DNA of 64,000 nucleotides from an uncultured Clostridia bacterium. Its GTDB lineage: Bacteria > Bacillota > Clostridia > Oscillospirales > Acutalibacteraceae. The stretch is taken from assembly GCA_947589575.1 (NCBI GenBank), contig CANQBM010000001.1:248001-312000 (forward strand), given 5' to 3'. Shown one piece after another: positions 29,294 to 36,205 of the stretch. Every line of letters begins with the position of its first letter. Position 1 is the first letter of the stretch. Below the pieces are notes generated by a model that did no database searches, had not been told where the DNA came from, and saw only the letters and a program-made list of their open reading frames with translations. The translations under genes and the position numbers were made by a program.

Positions 29294-30016
29294 TTAATTG
29301 TCTATTTTCCAGCCTGCCGAAATGATACCCGGATCTTTGCCGATATGAATTAACAGATTTTCAACAATTTCATCGTTTTTCTTTGCGGTAGTTACGTACG
29401 CGCGGATTTTAACGTTTGAATCGTCAGTGGTAACGCTTTCCAAATTATGGAGTAAAATATCATTTTTATTTCTTATAGTTTTAACCAAATGCGAGCGTAT
29501 ATCCGTTTCGCTTTCCTCAGTGCATTTTATGGAAATTTTATAAAGACATTCAGCTCTGCTTTCCCGTTGCTTATTGTAACTTTTTCTTTTATCAATATAA
29601 GTAGAAAGCGGGTGCAGTACCAAATGCAATAATACAATCGCGAAGGCGACTGTTATGGAAAACAATATGTTTGACGCGGTACACAATATACCTATCGCGG
29701 CAGTTGTCCAAATAGTTGCGGCTGTTGAAAGTCCTCTAATGTTTGTACCGTCGCGAAGAATAAGACCCGCGCCTAAAAAACCTATTCCGCAAACCACCTG
29801 CGCCGCAATACGCGTTATATCAACGTTTGAGTCATGAGCAATATAGGAAAACGCGGAATATGAGTAAGCTCCGACGCACACAATAACATTAGTAAGAATT
29901 CCTGCCTGATGCTTTGTCCACTGCCTTTCAAGACCTACGATAAATCCTAAAACAATCGCAATAACCAGCCTTAATGAAAAACCCTGCAGTGTTGTAATAT
30001 CAAGTATTTCAGGCAT
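29294..30016 (-). CDS. MgtC/SapB family membrane protein
   Basis: A 240-residue MgtC-family protein: about five transmembrane helices in the first 140 residues followed by a soluble ACT-like domain. The family signatures are LVIAIVLGFIVGLERQ, GIGFLGAGLILRDGTNIRGL with the conserved Asp, and STAATIWTTAAIGI. MgtC-like proteins are linked to magnesium limitation, ATP synthase control and virulence, but most of the SapB/YhiD group is uncharacterised. Its start codon shares one base with the prfB stop (TAATG), so it is probably translated by coupling. Confidence 0.9.
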   Translation of the reverse strand: MPEILDITTLQGFSLRLVIAIVLGFIVGLERQWTKHQAGILTNVIVCVGAYSYSAFSYIAHDSNVDITRIAAQVVCGIGFLGAGLILRDGTNIRGLSTAATIWTTAAIGILCTASNILFSITVAFAIVLLHLVLHPLSTYIDKRKSYNKQRESRAECLYKISIKCTEESETDIRSHLVKTIRNKNDILLHNLESVTTDDSNVKIRAYVTTAKKNDEIVENLLIHIGKDPGIISAGWKIDN

Positions 30017-31137
30017 TATTGATTTTCAGCTCCCTCAACAGATTTCATTTTTAAATACGCATTTATAAAACCGTCGATTTCACCGTCCATAACCGCGTTT
30101 ATGTTACCCATTTCAAAGCCTGTTCTGTGGTCCTTAGCCATTGTGTACGGCATAAATACGTATGAACGTATCTGGCTTCCCCATGCTATTTCTTTCTGGT
30201 CGCCCTTGATGTCCTCAATTCTCTCAAGGTTTTCTCTTTCCTTGATTTCAACAAGTTTTGATTTAAGCATACGCATAGCAACTTCACGGTTCTGGTGCTG
30301 ACTGCGTTCAATCTGGCATGATACTACAATTCCCGTCGGAATATGAGTAAGTCTTACTGCGGATGAGGTTTTATTTACTTTCTGTCCGCCTGCGCCTGAC
30401 GCGCGGTAAACGTCCATTTTTATGTCTTCCTCACGGATTTCAACCTCAACATCATCGTCAATTTCAGGCATAACCTCAAGAGAGGCAAAGGATGTGTGGC
30501 GCCTTCCCGAAGAGTCAAACGGTGAAACACGGACAAGCCGGTGTATTCCCATTTCTCCCTTAAGATAACCGTAGGCATTTTCTCCCTCAACAAGTATAGT
30601 TGCGCTCTTTATCCCCGCAACGTCACCGTCAAGATAATCAAGAGTCGATACTTTGTAGCCGTGTCTTTCGCCCCAGCGGTTATACATTCTAAACAGCATT
30701 TCAGCCCAGTCCTGAGCCTCTGTTCCGCCTGCGCCCGCATGGAATGTAAGAAGCGCGTTGTTATTGTCAAACTCTCCGCTCAAAAGAGTTGACAGAGTGA
30801 GGGTTTCAAGCCTTTTCTCAATATCGTCAACCGCCTGCGTACATTCGGCAAGAAGCTCCGTATCCTCTTCCTCGTCGGCAAGTTCAATCATAACAAGCGT
30901 ATCGTCATAATCGTTTTTAACACTTTCATATGACGCAACTTTTGACTTAAGAGAGCCTATTTTCTGCATCGTTTTCTGACTTTCTTCCATATTATCCCAA
31001 AAGTCAGGTTTACCGCTTTTTTCTTCAAGCTCTGCAATTTCTTTTTTTAAAACGTCTATTGCAAGAGCTTCCTTAAGATTTTTTACTGTTTTTTCGGATT
31101 CAAGTAATCTAAATTTGAGTTCCTCGTATTCAATCAT
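30016..31137 (-). CDS. prfB: Peptide chain release factor 2, without programmed frameshift
   Basis: RF2 recognises UGA and UAA stop codons and triggers peptide release. The 373-residue protein carries the stop-reading SPF motif in RVSPFDSSGRRHTSF and the catalytic GGQ in RASGAGGQKVNK, with the coiled N-terminal domain complete. In most bacteria prfB has an in-frame UGA near codon 25 that is bypassed by +1 frameshifting; here the frame is continuous from ATG through the entire region (RLLESEKTVKNLKEALAIDV), so this autoregulation is absent. The ATG has GGAG 9 bases upstream. Confidence 0.96.
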   Translation of the reverse strand: MIEYEELKFRLLESEKTVKNLKEALAIDVLKKEIAELEEKSGKPDFWDNMEESQKTMQKIGSLKSKVASYESVKNDYDDTLVMIELADEEEDTELLAECTQAVDDIEKRLETLTLSTLLSGEFDNNNALLTFHAGAGGTEAQDWAEMLFRMYNRWGERHGYKVSTLDYLDGDVAGIKSATILVEGENAYGYLKGEMGIHRLVRVSPFDSSGRRHTSFASLEVMPEIDDDVEVEIREEDIKMDVYRASGAGGQKVNKTSSAVRLTHIPTGIVVSCQIERSQHQNREVAMRMLKSKLVEIKERENLERIEDIKGDQKEIAWGSQIRSYVFMPYTMAKDHRTGFEMGNINAVMDGEIDGFINAYLKMKSVEGAENQ

Positions 31138-31203
31138 ACTGTGTTCTCCAAGAAATATTTATTTTATTTGTTAAATTTATATTCATAATATTATATACAA
31201 AAT

Positions 31204-31232
31204 ATTATATACAAACTGCAATTATATTTCAA
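31204..31232 (-). promoter_or_regulatory. SigA-type promoter for prfB
   Basis: Minus strand TTGAAA (31232-31227) and TATAAT (31209-31204), 17 bases apart, about 65 bases before the prfB start. Confidence 0.6.
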
Positions 31233-31268
31233 GTTTTAAAAACGCTTAATAATATTTTAATGAAAAGA

Positions 31269-31298
31269 TTGATTTATTATACCGATATAATGTATAAT
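31269..31298 (+). promoter_or_regulatory. SigA-type promoter for the zinc-ribbon protein and galU group
   Basis: TTGATT (31269-31274) and TATAAT (31293-31298), 18 bases apart, followed 30 bases later by the start codon at 31329. Confidence 0.5.
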
Positions 31299-31328
31299 AA
31301 ATTAATTAAATAAAGAAAGGACAAGTAA

Positions 31329-32399
31329 ATGTTTATTAATTCAAATGAAAAGTGCCCTGTTTGCGACAGAAATTTCAATAACGAAGATGATATAGTAATT
31401 TGTCCTTATTGCGGTACTCCTCACCATAGGGAATGTTATTATTCACTCGGTCATTGTTTTAATTTTGATAAACATAAAGAGGGATTTGATTATAAAGGCG
31501 CCGAATCAAATGGAGCGGATGATAATTTGCATGAGGATAACGGGATAAATAATACTTACAGCCGTCCTAATCAGGAAAGCGAATATTATCATCAGCCTTA
31601 TTCAAATGATGACGGCAAAACAGTTTGCCCTCAATGCGGCGCAGAGATAAACAGGGACGCTCCGTTTTGCAGTCAGTGCGGCGCAAGGCAGAACAATCCT
31701 CAATATAAGGAATACAGTCCTTTTAACGAATTTAATATTAACAATACCGCCCGGCAGAAATATGAGAAAGATACCCGTACTATAGACGGAAAGAGTTTAT
31801 CCGATGTTGCCGCGGTTGTCAGAACAAATACCGAAAAATTTATTCCTAAATTTTTGAAAAACAAAAAAGTGTCTTGGAACTGGAGCGCGTTTATTTTCGG
31901 ACCGTATTACCTTTTGTTCAGAAAAATGTATAAACAGGGAATAATTTTTCTTGCTCTTAATTTAATTGTTAGTTTTATAGCAAACGGTTTGTTTGCCGAT
32001 GAGGCGGCTGCATTCGTTTCCTTTCTAAATGAAAATTATCAGAACATTTATACTAATCCGGGTAATGAGCTGATTAATCAATTTACGGAAATATACCGCA
32101 GTATTTTGCCGATGATGCTTATAATTATCGGAGCGAATTTTATACTGCATTTAATAATAGCTATGTTTTCCGACAGCTTTTACAGAGCAAAAACACTTGA
32201 TGTACTTAACAAGGTGGATAATAATTTAGCAGACGGCGGTTCCTTTACCTCAACCATGCCGATGTCAGAGGATTTACCGCTTTCCCAGTCAGATATGAGA
32301 AAATTATATTTAGGAAAATTGGGCGGAACAAGCATTTTTTCACCGATTATTGCTTATCTTGCTCTTGATTTAATAACATCTTTAATTTCACGTTTATAA
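31329..32399 (+). CDS. RING-like/zinc-ribbon protein with C-terminal membrane domain (DUF2628-like)
   Basis: A 356-residue protein of unknown role. Residues 1-45 form a prokaryotic RING-like zinc site (CPVCDRNF, CPYCGTPHHRECY), residues 98-118 a zinc ribbon (CPQCGAEI, CSQCGARQ), and from about 175 a membrane region with NWSAFIFGPYYLLFRKMYKQ, the hallmark of DUF2628 proteins, and two or three further helices. Between them is a low-complexity, Asn/Tyr-rich linker. Such proteins are common in clostridia but have no established function; a role in sensing or membrane stress is only a guess. It begins a run of five closely spaced co-directional genes ending in tadA. Confidence 0.8.
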   Translation: MFINSNEKCPVCDRNFNNEDDIVICPYCGTPHHRECYYSLGHCFNFDKHKEGFDYKGAESNGADDNLHEDNGINNTYSRPNQESEYYHQPYSNDDGKTVCPQCGAEINRDAPFCSQCGARQNNPQYKEYSPFNEFNINNTARQKYEKDTRTIDGKSLSDVAAVVRTNTEKFIPKFLKNKKVSWNWSAFIFGPYYLLFRKMYKQGIIFLALNLIVSFIANGLFADEAAAFVSFLNENYQNIYTNPGNELINQFTEIYRSILPMMLIIIGANFILHLIIAMFSDSFYRAKTLDVLNKVDNNLADGGSFTSTMPMSEDLPLSQSDMRKLYLGKLGGTSIFSPIIAYLALDLITSLISRL

Positions 32400-32411
32400 G
32401 GAGGAAAAACT

Positions 32412-33287
32412 ATGAAAGTAAAAAAAGCGATTATTCCGGCGGCAGGTATGGGTACAAGAGTACTTCCTGCGTCAAAGGCAGTTCCAAAGGAAATGCTTAA
32501 CATTGTTGACAAACCCGCAATTCAGTATATAGTTGAAGAGGCTTTCGCGTCAGGGATAGAGGATGTTCTCATTATTACCAACAGAGGCAAAGGGGCTATT
32601 GAGGACCATTTTGACCATGCTTTTGAGCTTGAGGCAAAGCTTAAAGGGAACGAAAGCAAGAAAAAAATTTATGACGATGTAATGCAGTGCTCTGATTTCG
32701 GCAACATTTATTTTATCCGTCAGAAAGAAACGAAAGGTCTCGGCCACGCCGTTCTGTGCGCAAAGAGCTTTGTCGGGGATGAGCCGTTTGCCATATTGTA
32801 CGGAGATGATGTTATCATTTCGGAAATTCCTGTGACAAAGCAGTTGTGCGACGCTTATGAAAAATACGGCAAGGGCACAGTAGGTGTTAAAGAGGTTGAG
32901 GGAATGGCAATTACAAAGTATTGCTCGCTTGAGGTTGAGCATATTGAAGATAATTGCTTTAAGTGTACGGATATGATTGAAAAGCCGTCACCGGAAGAAA
33001 TTATGTCTAATTACTCTATTTTAGGCAGAGTTGTTATGCCTCCGGAAATATTTGCTATTCTTGAGAAGACTCCTCTCGGAGCGGGTAATGAGCTTCAGCT
33101 TACAGACGCTATGAAAACACTTGCCAGGGAAAAGGGTGTTGTCGCTGTTGATTATGAGGGTACGCGCTATGATATGGGTAACAAATTCGGTATACTTCAG
33201 GCAAATATTGAAGTCGGCTTAAAACACCCTGAAACCAAGGATGAGCTTAAGGCATATCTTAAAAAAATTGCAGAGGAATTAGACTGA
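32412..33287 (+). CDS. galU: UTP-glucose-1-phosphate uridylyltransferase
   Basis: GalU makes UDP-glucose from UTP and glucose 1-phosphate, feeding glycan, glycolipid and galactose metabolism. The 291-residue enzyme has the nucleotide-binding start AIIPAAGMGTRVLPASKAVP, PKEMLNIVDKPAIQY, LGHAVLCAK, FAILYGDDVI and the end segment EGTRYDMGNKFG. Length is typical. It follows the zinc-ribbon gene by 12 bases with AAGGAGG. UDP-glucose would also link the Leloir pathway with the beta-galactosidase at 3.4 kb. Confidence 0.97.
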   Translation: MKVKKAIIPAAGMGTRVLPASKAVPKEMLNIVDKPAIQYIVEEAFASGIEDVLIITNRGKGAIEDHFDHAFELEAKLKGNESKKKIYDDVMQCSDFGNIYFIRQKETKGLGHAVLCAKSFVGDEPFAILYGDDVIISEIPVTKQLCDAYEKYGKGTVGVKEVEGMAITKYCSLEVEHIEDNCFKCTDMIEKPSPEEIMSNYSILGRVVMPPEIFAILEKTPLGAGNELQLTDAMKTLAREKGVVAVDYEGTRYDMGNKFGILQANIEVGLKHPETKDELKAYLKKIAEELD

Positions 33288-33289
33288 TT

Positions 33290-33919
33290 ATGATTAAAAT
33301 TGAACGCGCGAGCGTATTGAATTTTGATAATGCCATGAGGGGAGCGCGAAATCCTCTGAATTCATGGTCAAGATATGATTCATACTATGATGAGGACGGG
33401 AATTTCGTCCTTGGTGAAAATGATTTAAGCCTTGCCAAGCGCCTTTGCAAGGCGGGTACAGACCATAGAAAATTTGTCAGAATGATATTAGTTAGCGTTG
33501 ATGTTACGGCGCCTTTGTACTGGTGGAAGGAATATGATACATATAAGGTGGGTACCGTTGCAAACTCGACATCAACTATGCACAAGATAACGTCCAAACC
33601 GTTTGAGCTTTCCGATTTTTCGGTTGACCATATGAACGAGGAAGGCGTCAAAGCTATGGTAAAGCTGATTGATGTTCTTGAGAATTTAAGGCTTCGTTAT
33701 GTTGAAACCAAGGATAAGGAACTTTGGTATACTATTATACAGCTCCTTCCGAGTTCATATAATCAGATGAGGACGTGTACGCTCAATTATGAAAATCTAT
33801 GCAATATTTATTACGCAAGGAGAAATCATAAACTCGCGGAATGGCACACTTATTGTGACTGGATAAGCGGATTACCTTATTTCGCGGACTTCTTTATGCA
33901 GGAAGAGGAAAAGGATTGA
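33290..33919 (+). CDS. Conserved protein of unknown function, faintly ThyX-like
   Basis: I do not recognise a named family. The 209-residue cytoplasmic protein has no membrane segment. Two blocks look strongly conserved in style: HRKFVRMILVSVDVTAPLYW with WWKEYDTYKVGTVANSTST, and PSSYNQMRTCTLNYENLCN followed by RRNHKLAEWHTYCDWI. Their order and character recall flavin-dependent thymidylate synthase (an Arg/His-rich motif after a beta-strand, a Ser-rich loop, then a late Asn/Arg helix), but the ThyX signature RHRxxSxNExSxRY is not present. It starts 2 bases after galU and 4 bases before the CPBP protease. The ThyX resemblance is inference by eye only. Confidence 0.6.
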   Translation: MIKIERASVLNFDNAMRGARNPLNSWSRYDSYYDEDGNFVLGENDLSLAKRLCKAGTDHRKFVRMILVSVDVTAPLYWWKEYDTYKVGTVANSTSTMHKITSKPFELSDFSVDHMNEEGVKAMVKLIDVLENLRLRYVETKDKELWYTIIQLLPSSYNQMRTCTLNYENLCNIYYARRNHKLAEWHTYCDWISGLPYFADFFMQEEEKD

Positions 33920-33923
33920 TAAA

Positions 33924-34946
33924 ATGTCTCAATACTATTATAACCCGTTTGGAAACAACAGTGATGTTAATGAGGCAGTACAAAGAGAATATTATAAGAA
34001 ACTAAGAATTAAACAGGAAAAGCGCGAAATAAGAATGATAAGCCTTTCATTAGGCTGCGCAATTATTGCCTATCTCGCAGTTCAATTATTGGCAAATACT
34101 TTCCTTTATGCCTTTGGGCTTAATGAACTTTATATGAATAACCCTGTTTTTCAGAGTGCCTTTACAATAATAGGCGTGTCCTTTGCTTCGGTTGCGGTTC
34201 CGTTTGGTTTAGTTGCTCTTATAAACAAAAAAAGGTATATTTCACCTGTTATTCCGTCAAACAAACTTAAAGCTTCAAGGGCGTTTGCGTGGATTTGCTT
34301 TGGTATGGCTTGCTGCTGCGTGTGTCAGATAGTAGTATCGTATATAGTCGTATTTTTTGAAACGGTATTAGGATTAAAACTAAAGTCAAATGATGTTTCA
34401 CAGCCTGATTCAATCTTTGCTTGTGTTATGAATCTTATCGCCCTTGCAATCGTTCCCGCAATTTGTGAGGAATTTGCTATGAGATGCTGTTCTCTTCAGC
34501 TTTTGAAAAAATACGGCAACGGCTTTGCTGTAGTTGCCGTAAGTATCATTTTCGGTATTCTTCACGGTAATGCTGTTCAGTTTATTTTTGCTTTTGTAAT
34601 CGGACTTGTTCTCGGTTTTATTACTGTCAGAACTGACAGCATTGTTCCCGCAGTTTTTATTCATGCATTTAATAACGGTATGTCAGTTGTTCAGCTTACA
34701 TTGAATTATGCGGTAAGCGAAAAAATTTCGTCAAAAGTTGCAGTCGTTATCTACCTTCTGTGGTTGGTTATAGGCATAATTTCAGGCGTTTATTTGTTGA
34801 TGAAAAAAGAGTTGATTAAACAAAAAAGCAAATGCGACTGCGTACTGACAACAGGGCAGAAGTTTATATCATTCCTTTTCCCGTGGATGATTATTCCGCT
34901 TTTTATATTAATATTTATTACAGCGCAGACCGTTACTAAAATATAA
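33924..34946 (+). CDS. CPBP-family intramembrane metalloprotease
   Basis: A 340-residue polytopic membrane protein with about eight helices. The CPBP (Abi/CAAX-protease) motifs are in place: EEFAMR near residue 182, FGILHGN near residue 211 and HAFNNG near residue 247, which supply the Glu and His residues that bind the catalytic metal. Bacterial members process or degrade membrane proteins, and some give immunity to self-made bacteriocins. No bacteriocin gene is adjacent. A soluble, charged N-terminus (KLRIKQEKREIRM) precedes the first helix. It is 4 bases after the unknown gene and 1 base before tadA. Confidence 0.87.
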   Translation: MSQYYYNPFGNNSDVNEAVQREYYKKLRIKQEKREIRMISLSLGCAIIAYLAVQLLANTFLYAFGLNELYMNNPVFQSAFTIIGVSFASVAVPFGLVALINKKRYISPVIPSNKLKASRAFAWICFGMACCCVCQIVVSYIVVFFETVLGLKLKSNDVSQPDSIFACVMNLIALAIVPAICEEFAMRCCSLQLLKKYGNGFAVVAVSIIFGILHGNAVQFIFAFVIGLVLGFITVRTDSIVPAVFIHAFNNGMSVVQLTLNYAVSEKISSKVAVVIYLLWLVIGIISGVYLLMKKELIKQKSKCDCVLTTGQKFISFLFPWMIIPLFILIFITAQTVTKI

Positions 34947-34947
34947 A

Positions 34948-35400
34948 ATGAATGATATTTTTATGAAAAGGGCGATTGAGCTTGCTAAGCTCAGCGCGAT
35001 TGAGAAAGAGGTACCCGTCGGCGCCGTTGTTGTCAAGGATAATGAGATAGTCGGCGAGGGAAGAAACAGACGGGAAACAGGTAAAAACGCGCTTTACCAT
35101 GCGGAGCTTGAGGCGATCGGAAATGCCTGTAAAAAGCTCGGCGGATGGAGATTGTGGCAGTGTGATATTTATGTTACGCTTGAGCCTTGTCCGATGTGTG
35201 CCGGAGCGATTATAAACGCAAGAATAAAAAGAGTTTATTTCGGCGCATTTGATAAAAAGGCGGGATCATTTGGCTCGGTTGCGGATTTTAATTCTATACC
35301 ATATAACCATAAGCCTGAAATTATATCCGGTATAATGGAAGAGGAATGTTCAGATTTGCTTACAGGATTTTTTAAAAATTTAAGACAAAATAAACAATAA
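34948..35400 (+). CDS. tadA: tRNA-specific adenosine deaminase
   Basis: TadA deaminates adenosine 34 of tRNA-Arg(ACG) to inosine. The 150-residue protein has the zinc-deaminase motifs HAELEAI (His plus catalytic Glu) and PCPMCAGAI (two Cys), preceded by KEVPVGAVVVKD and followed by RVYFGAFDKKAGSFGSV. Length and motifs are typical. It starts 1 base after the CPBP gene and is probably translated by coupling. In Bacillus the SRP RNA gene follows tadA; I looked for one downstream and did not find it. Confidence 0.95.
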   Translation: MNDIFMKRAIELAKLSAIEKEVPVGAVVVKDNEIVGEGRNRRETGKNALYHAELEAIGNACKKLGGWRLWQCDIYVTLEPCPMCAGAIINARIKRVYFGAFDKKAGSFGSVADFNSIPYNHKPEIISGIMEEECSDLLTGFFKNLRQNKQ

Positions 35401-35455
35401 TAGAAAGCACGGTTAAAAGTGAACAAGTCTGTAAAAAATGGACAATAGAAAAAAG

Positions 35456-35495
35456 AGCCCTCTTGATTTTGAATAAACATCAGGAGGGAATTTTT
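35456..35495. terminator. Hairpin after tadA, with a T-rich tail
   Basis: CCCTCTTGAT (about 35458-35467) pairs with ATCAGGAGGG (35479-35488) with one G-T pair, followed by AATTTTTA. It would terminate the galU-tadA transcript. The 3' arm contains AGGAGGG upstream of an ATG at 35496, so it could equally shield a ribosome binding site. Confidence 0.7.
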
Positions 35496-35582
35496 ATGTC
35501 AAGAAGGTTTCAGACATATATTAATAATAAAATGTATCTTCTTTTAAGTAATACTGATATATTCAGCTTTACTGTAAAATAA
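35496..35582 (+). CDS. Possible 28-residue peptide between two hairpins
   Basis: A short frame from ATG 35496 to TAA 35582, starting MSRRFQTYINNKMYLLLSN. AGGAGGG lies 7 bases upstream, but this is also the 3' arm of a terminator-like hairpin, and a second hairpin follows the stop codon. The peptide is basic and resembles nothing I know. It could be chance, a remnant, or a real small gene whose ribosome binding site is occluded. Confidence 0.25.
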   Translation: MSRRFQTYINNKMYLLLSNTDIFSFTVK

Positions 35583-35587
35583 AATCA

Positions 35588-35622
35588 AAGCTCCGATACT
35601 TGTTATATCGGAGCTTCTTTAT
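35588..35622 (-). terminator. Hairpin terminator downstream of the SASP gene
   Basis: AAGCTCCGATA (35588-35598) pairs with TATCGGAGCTT (35606-35616) around a short loop. T runs on both sides make it usable from either strand. Confidence 0.8.
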
Positions 35623-35697
35623 TGCCATTCACGCAATTAAATTTGAGTTTTAAACTCAAAATAAGAAAGAAATGAAAAAATAAAGCTAAAGCTTTAC

Positions 35698-35889
35698 TTA
35701 TTTCATACCTTCCTCGTAAGACTTAATCATCTTCTTAACCATCTGGCCGCCTACTGAACCTGCCTGCTTTGAAGTAAGGTCACCATTGTAACCGTTCTTA
35801 AGGTTAACACCAACCTCTGCAGCAGCTTCCATCTTGAATCTGTTAAGAGCTTCCTTAGCCTCTGGAACTACATTCTTATTGCTTGACAT
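35698..35889 (-). CDS. Alpha/beta-type small acid-soluble spore protein
   Basis: A 63-residue DNA-binding protein that saturates and protects the chromosome in the dormant spore and is degraded by the Gpr protease at germination. The family is evident from PEAKEALNRFKMEAAAEVG (the Gpr cleavage region, normally around the Glu in this helix) and GYNGDLTSKQAGSVGGQMVK. The ATG at 35889 has AAAGAGGTG 8 bases upstream. It stands alone, as SASP genes usually do, and would be expected under SigG in the forespore; I could not fix a clear SigG promoter in the AT-rich region 35900-36030. Confidence 0.95.
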   Translation of the reverse strand: MSSNKNVVPEAKEALNRFKMEAAAEVGVNLKNGYNGDLTSKQAGSVGGQMVKKMIKSYEEGMK

Positions 35890-36205
35890 TTGAATACACC
35901 TCTTTTACTGTTTATTGCAAGAATGAAAAATGAAATTTGCTTAACAAAAATCATTTCTCACACTTGCAAATATAGTTTATGACGTGTATTTGTTTTTAAT
36001 ATTGAAAAATTTTGACAATAAAAAAGTATAAAAAAAGATAAATCAGTTTGGCTTTTGTAGTTTTTAAGGTTTAAAAATAAAATATTTTATTTCTAAAAAT
36101 AGGCTTTTCTTGTTTGCAATGTTTAATATTGAATACCCCTGTAAAGACATTTTGCTGTGCATTACAGGGGCAAGATTTTACATAAACATAATTCAGTTAT
36201 AAAAC
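35890..36205. other. AT-rich intergenic region between the SASP gene and the adhesin
   Basis: About 316 bases without a gene I can support. It should contain the SASP promoter at its left side. At 36136-36144/36062-36170 only the adhesin hairpin described separately stands out. No RNA gene was recognised. Confidence 0.5.
36136..36170 (-). terminator. Hairpin after the thioester adhesin gene
   Basis: CCCCTGTAA (36136-36144) pairs with TTACAGGGG (36162-36170). The T tail on the minus strand is weak. Confidence 0.6.

Noticed and set aside
35401-35640. Possible SRP RNA gene after tadA
   Set aside because: The conserved GGAGG/AGCA core of SRP RNA is absent; only two simple hairpins are present.
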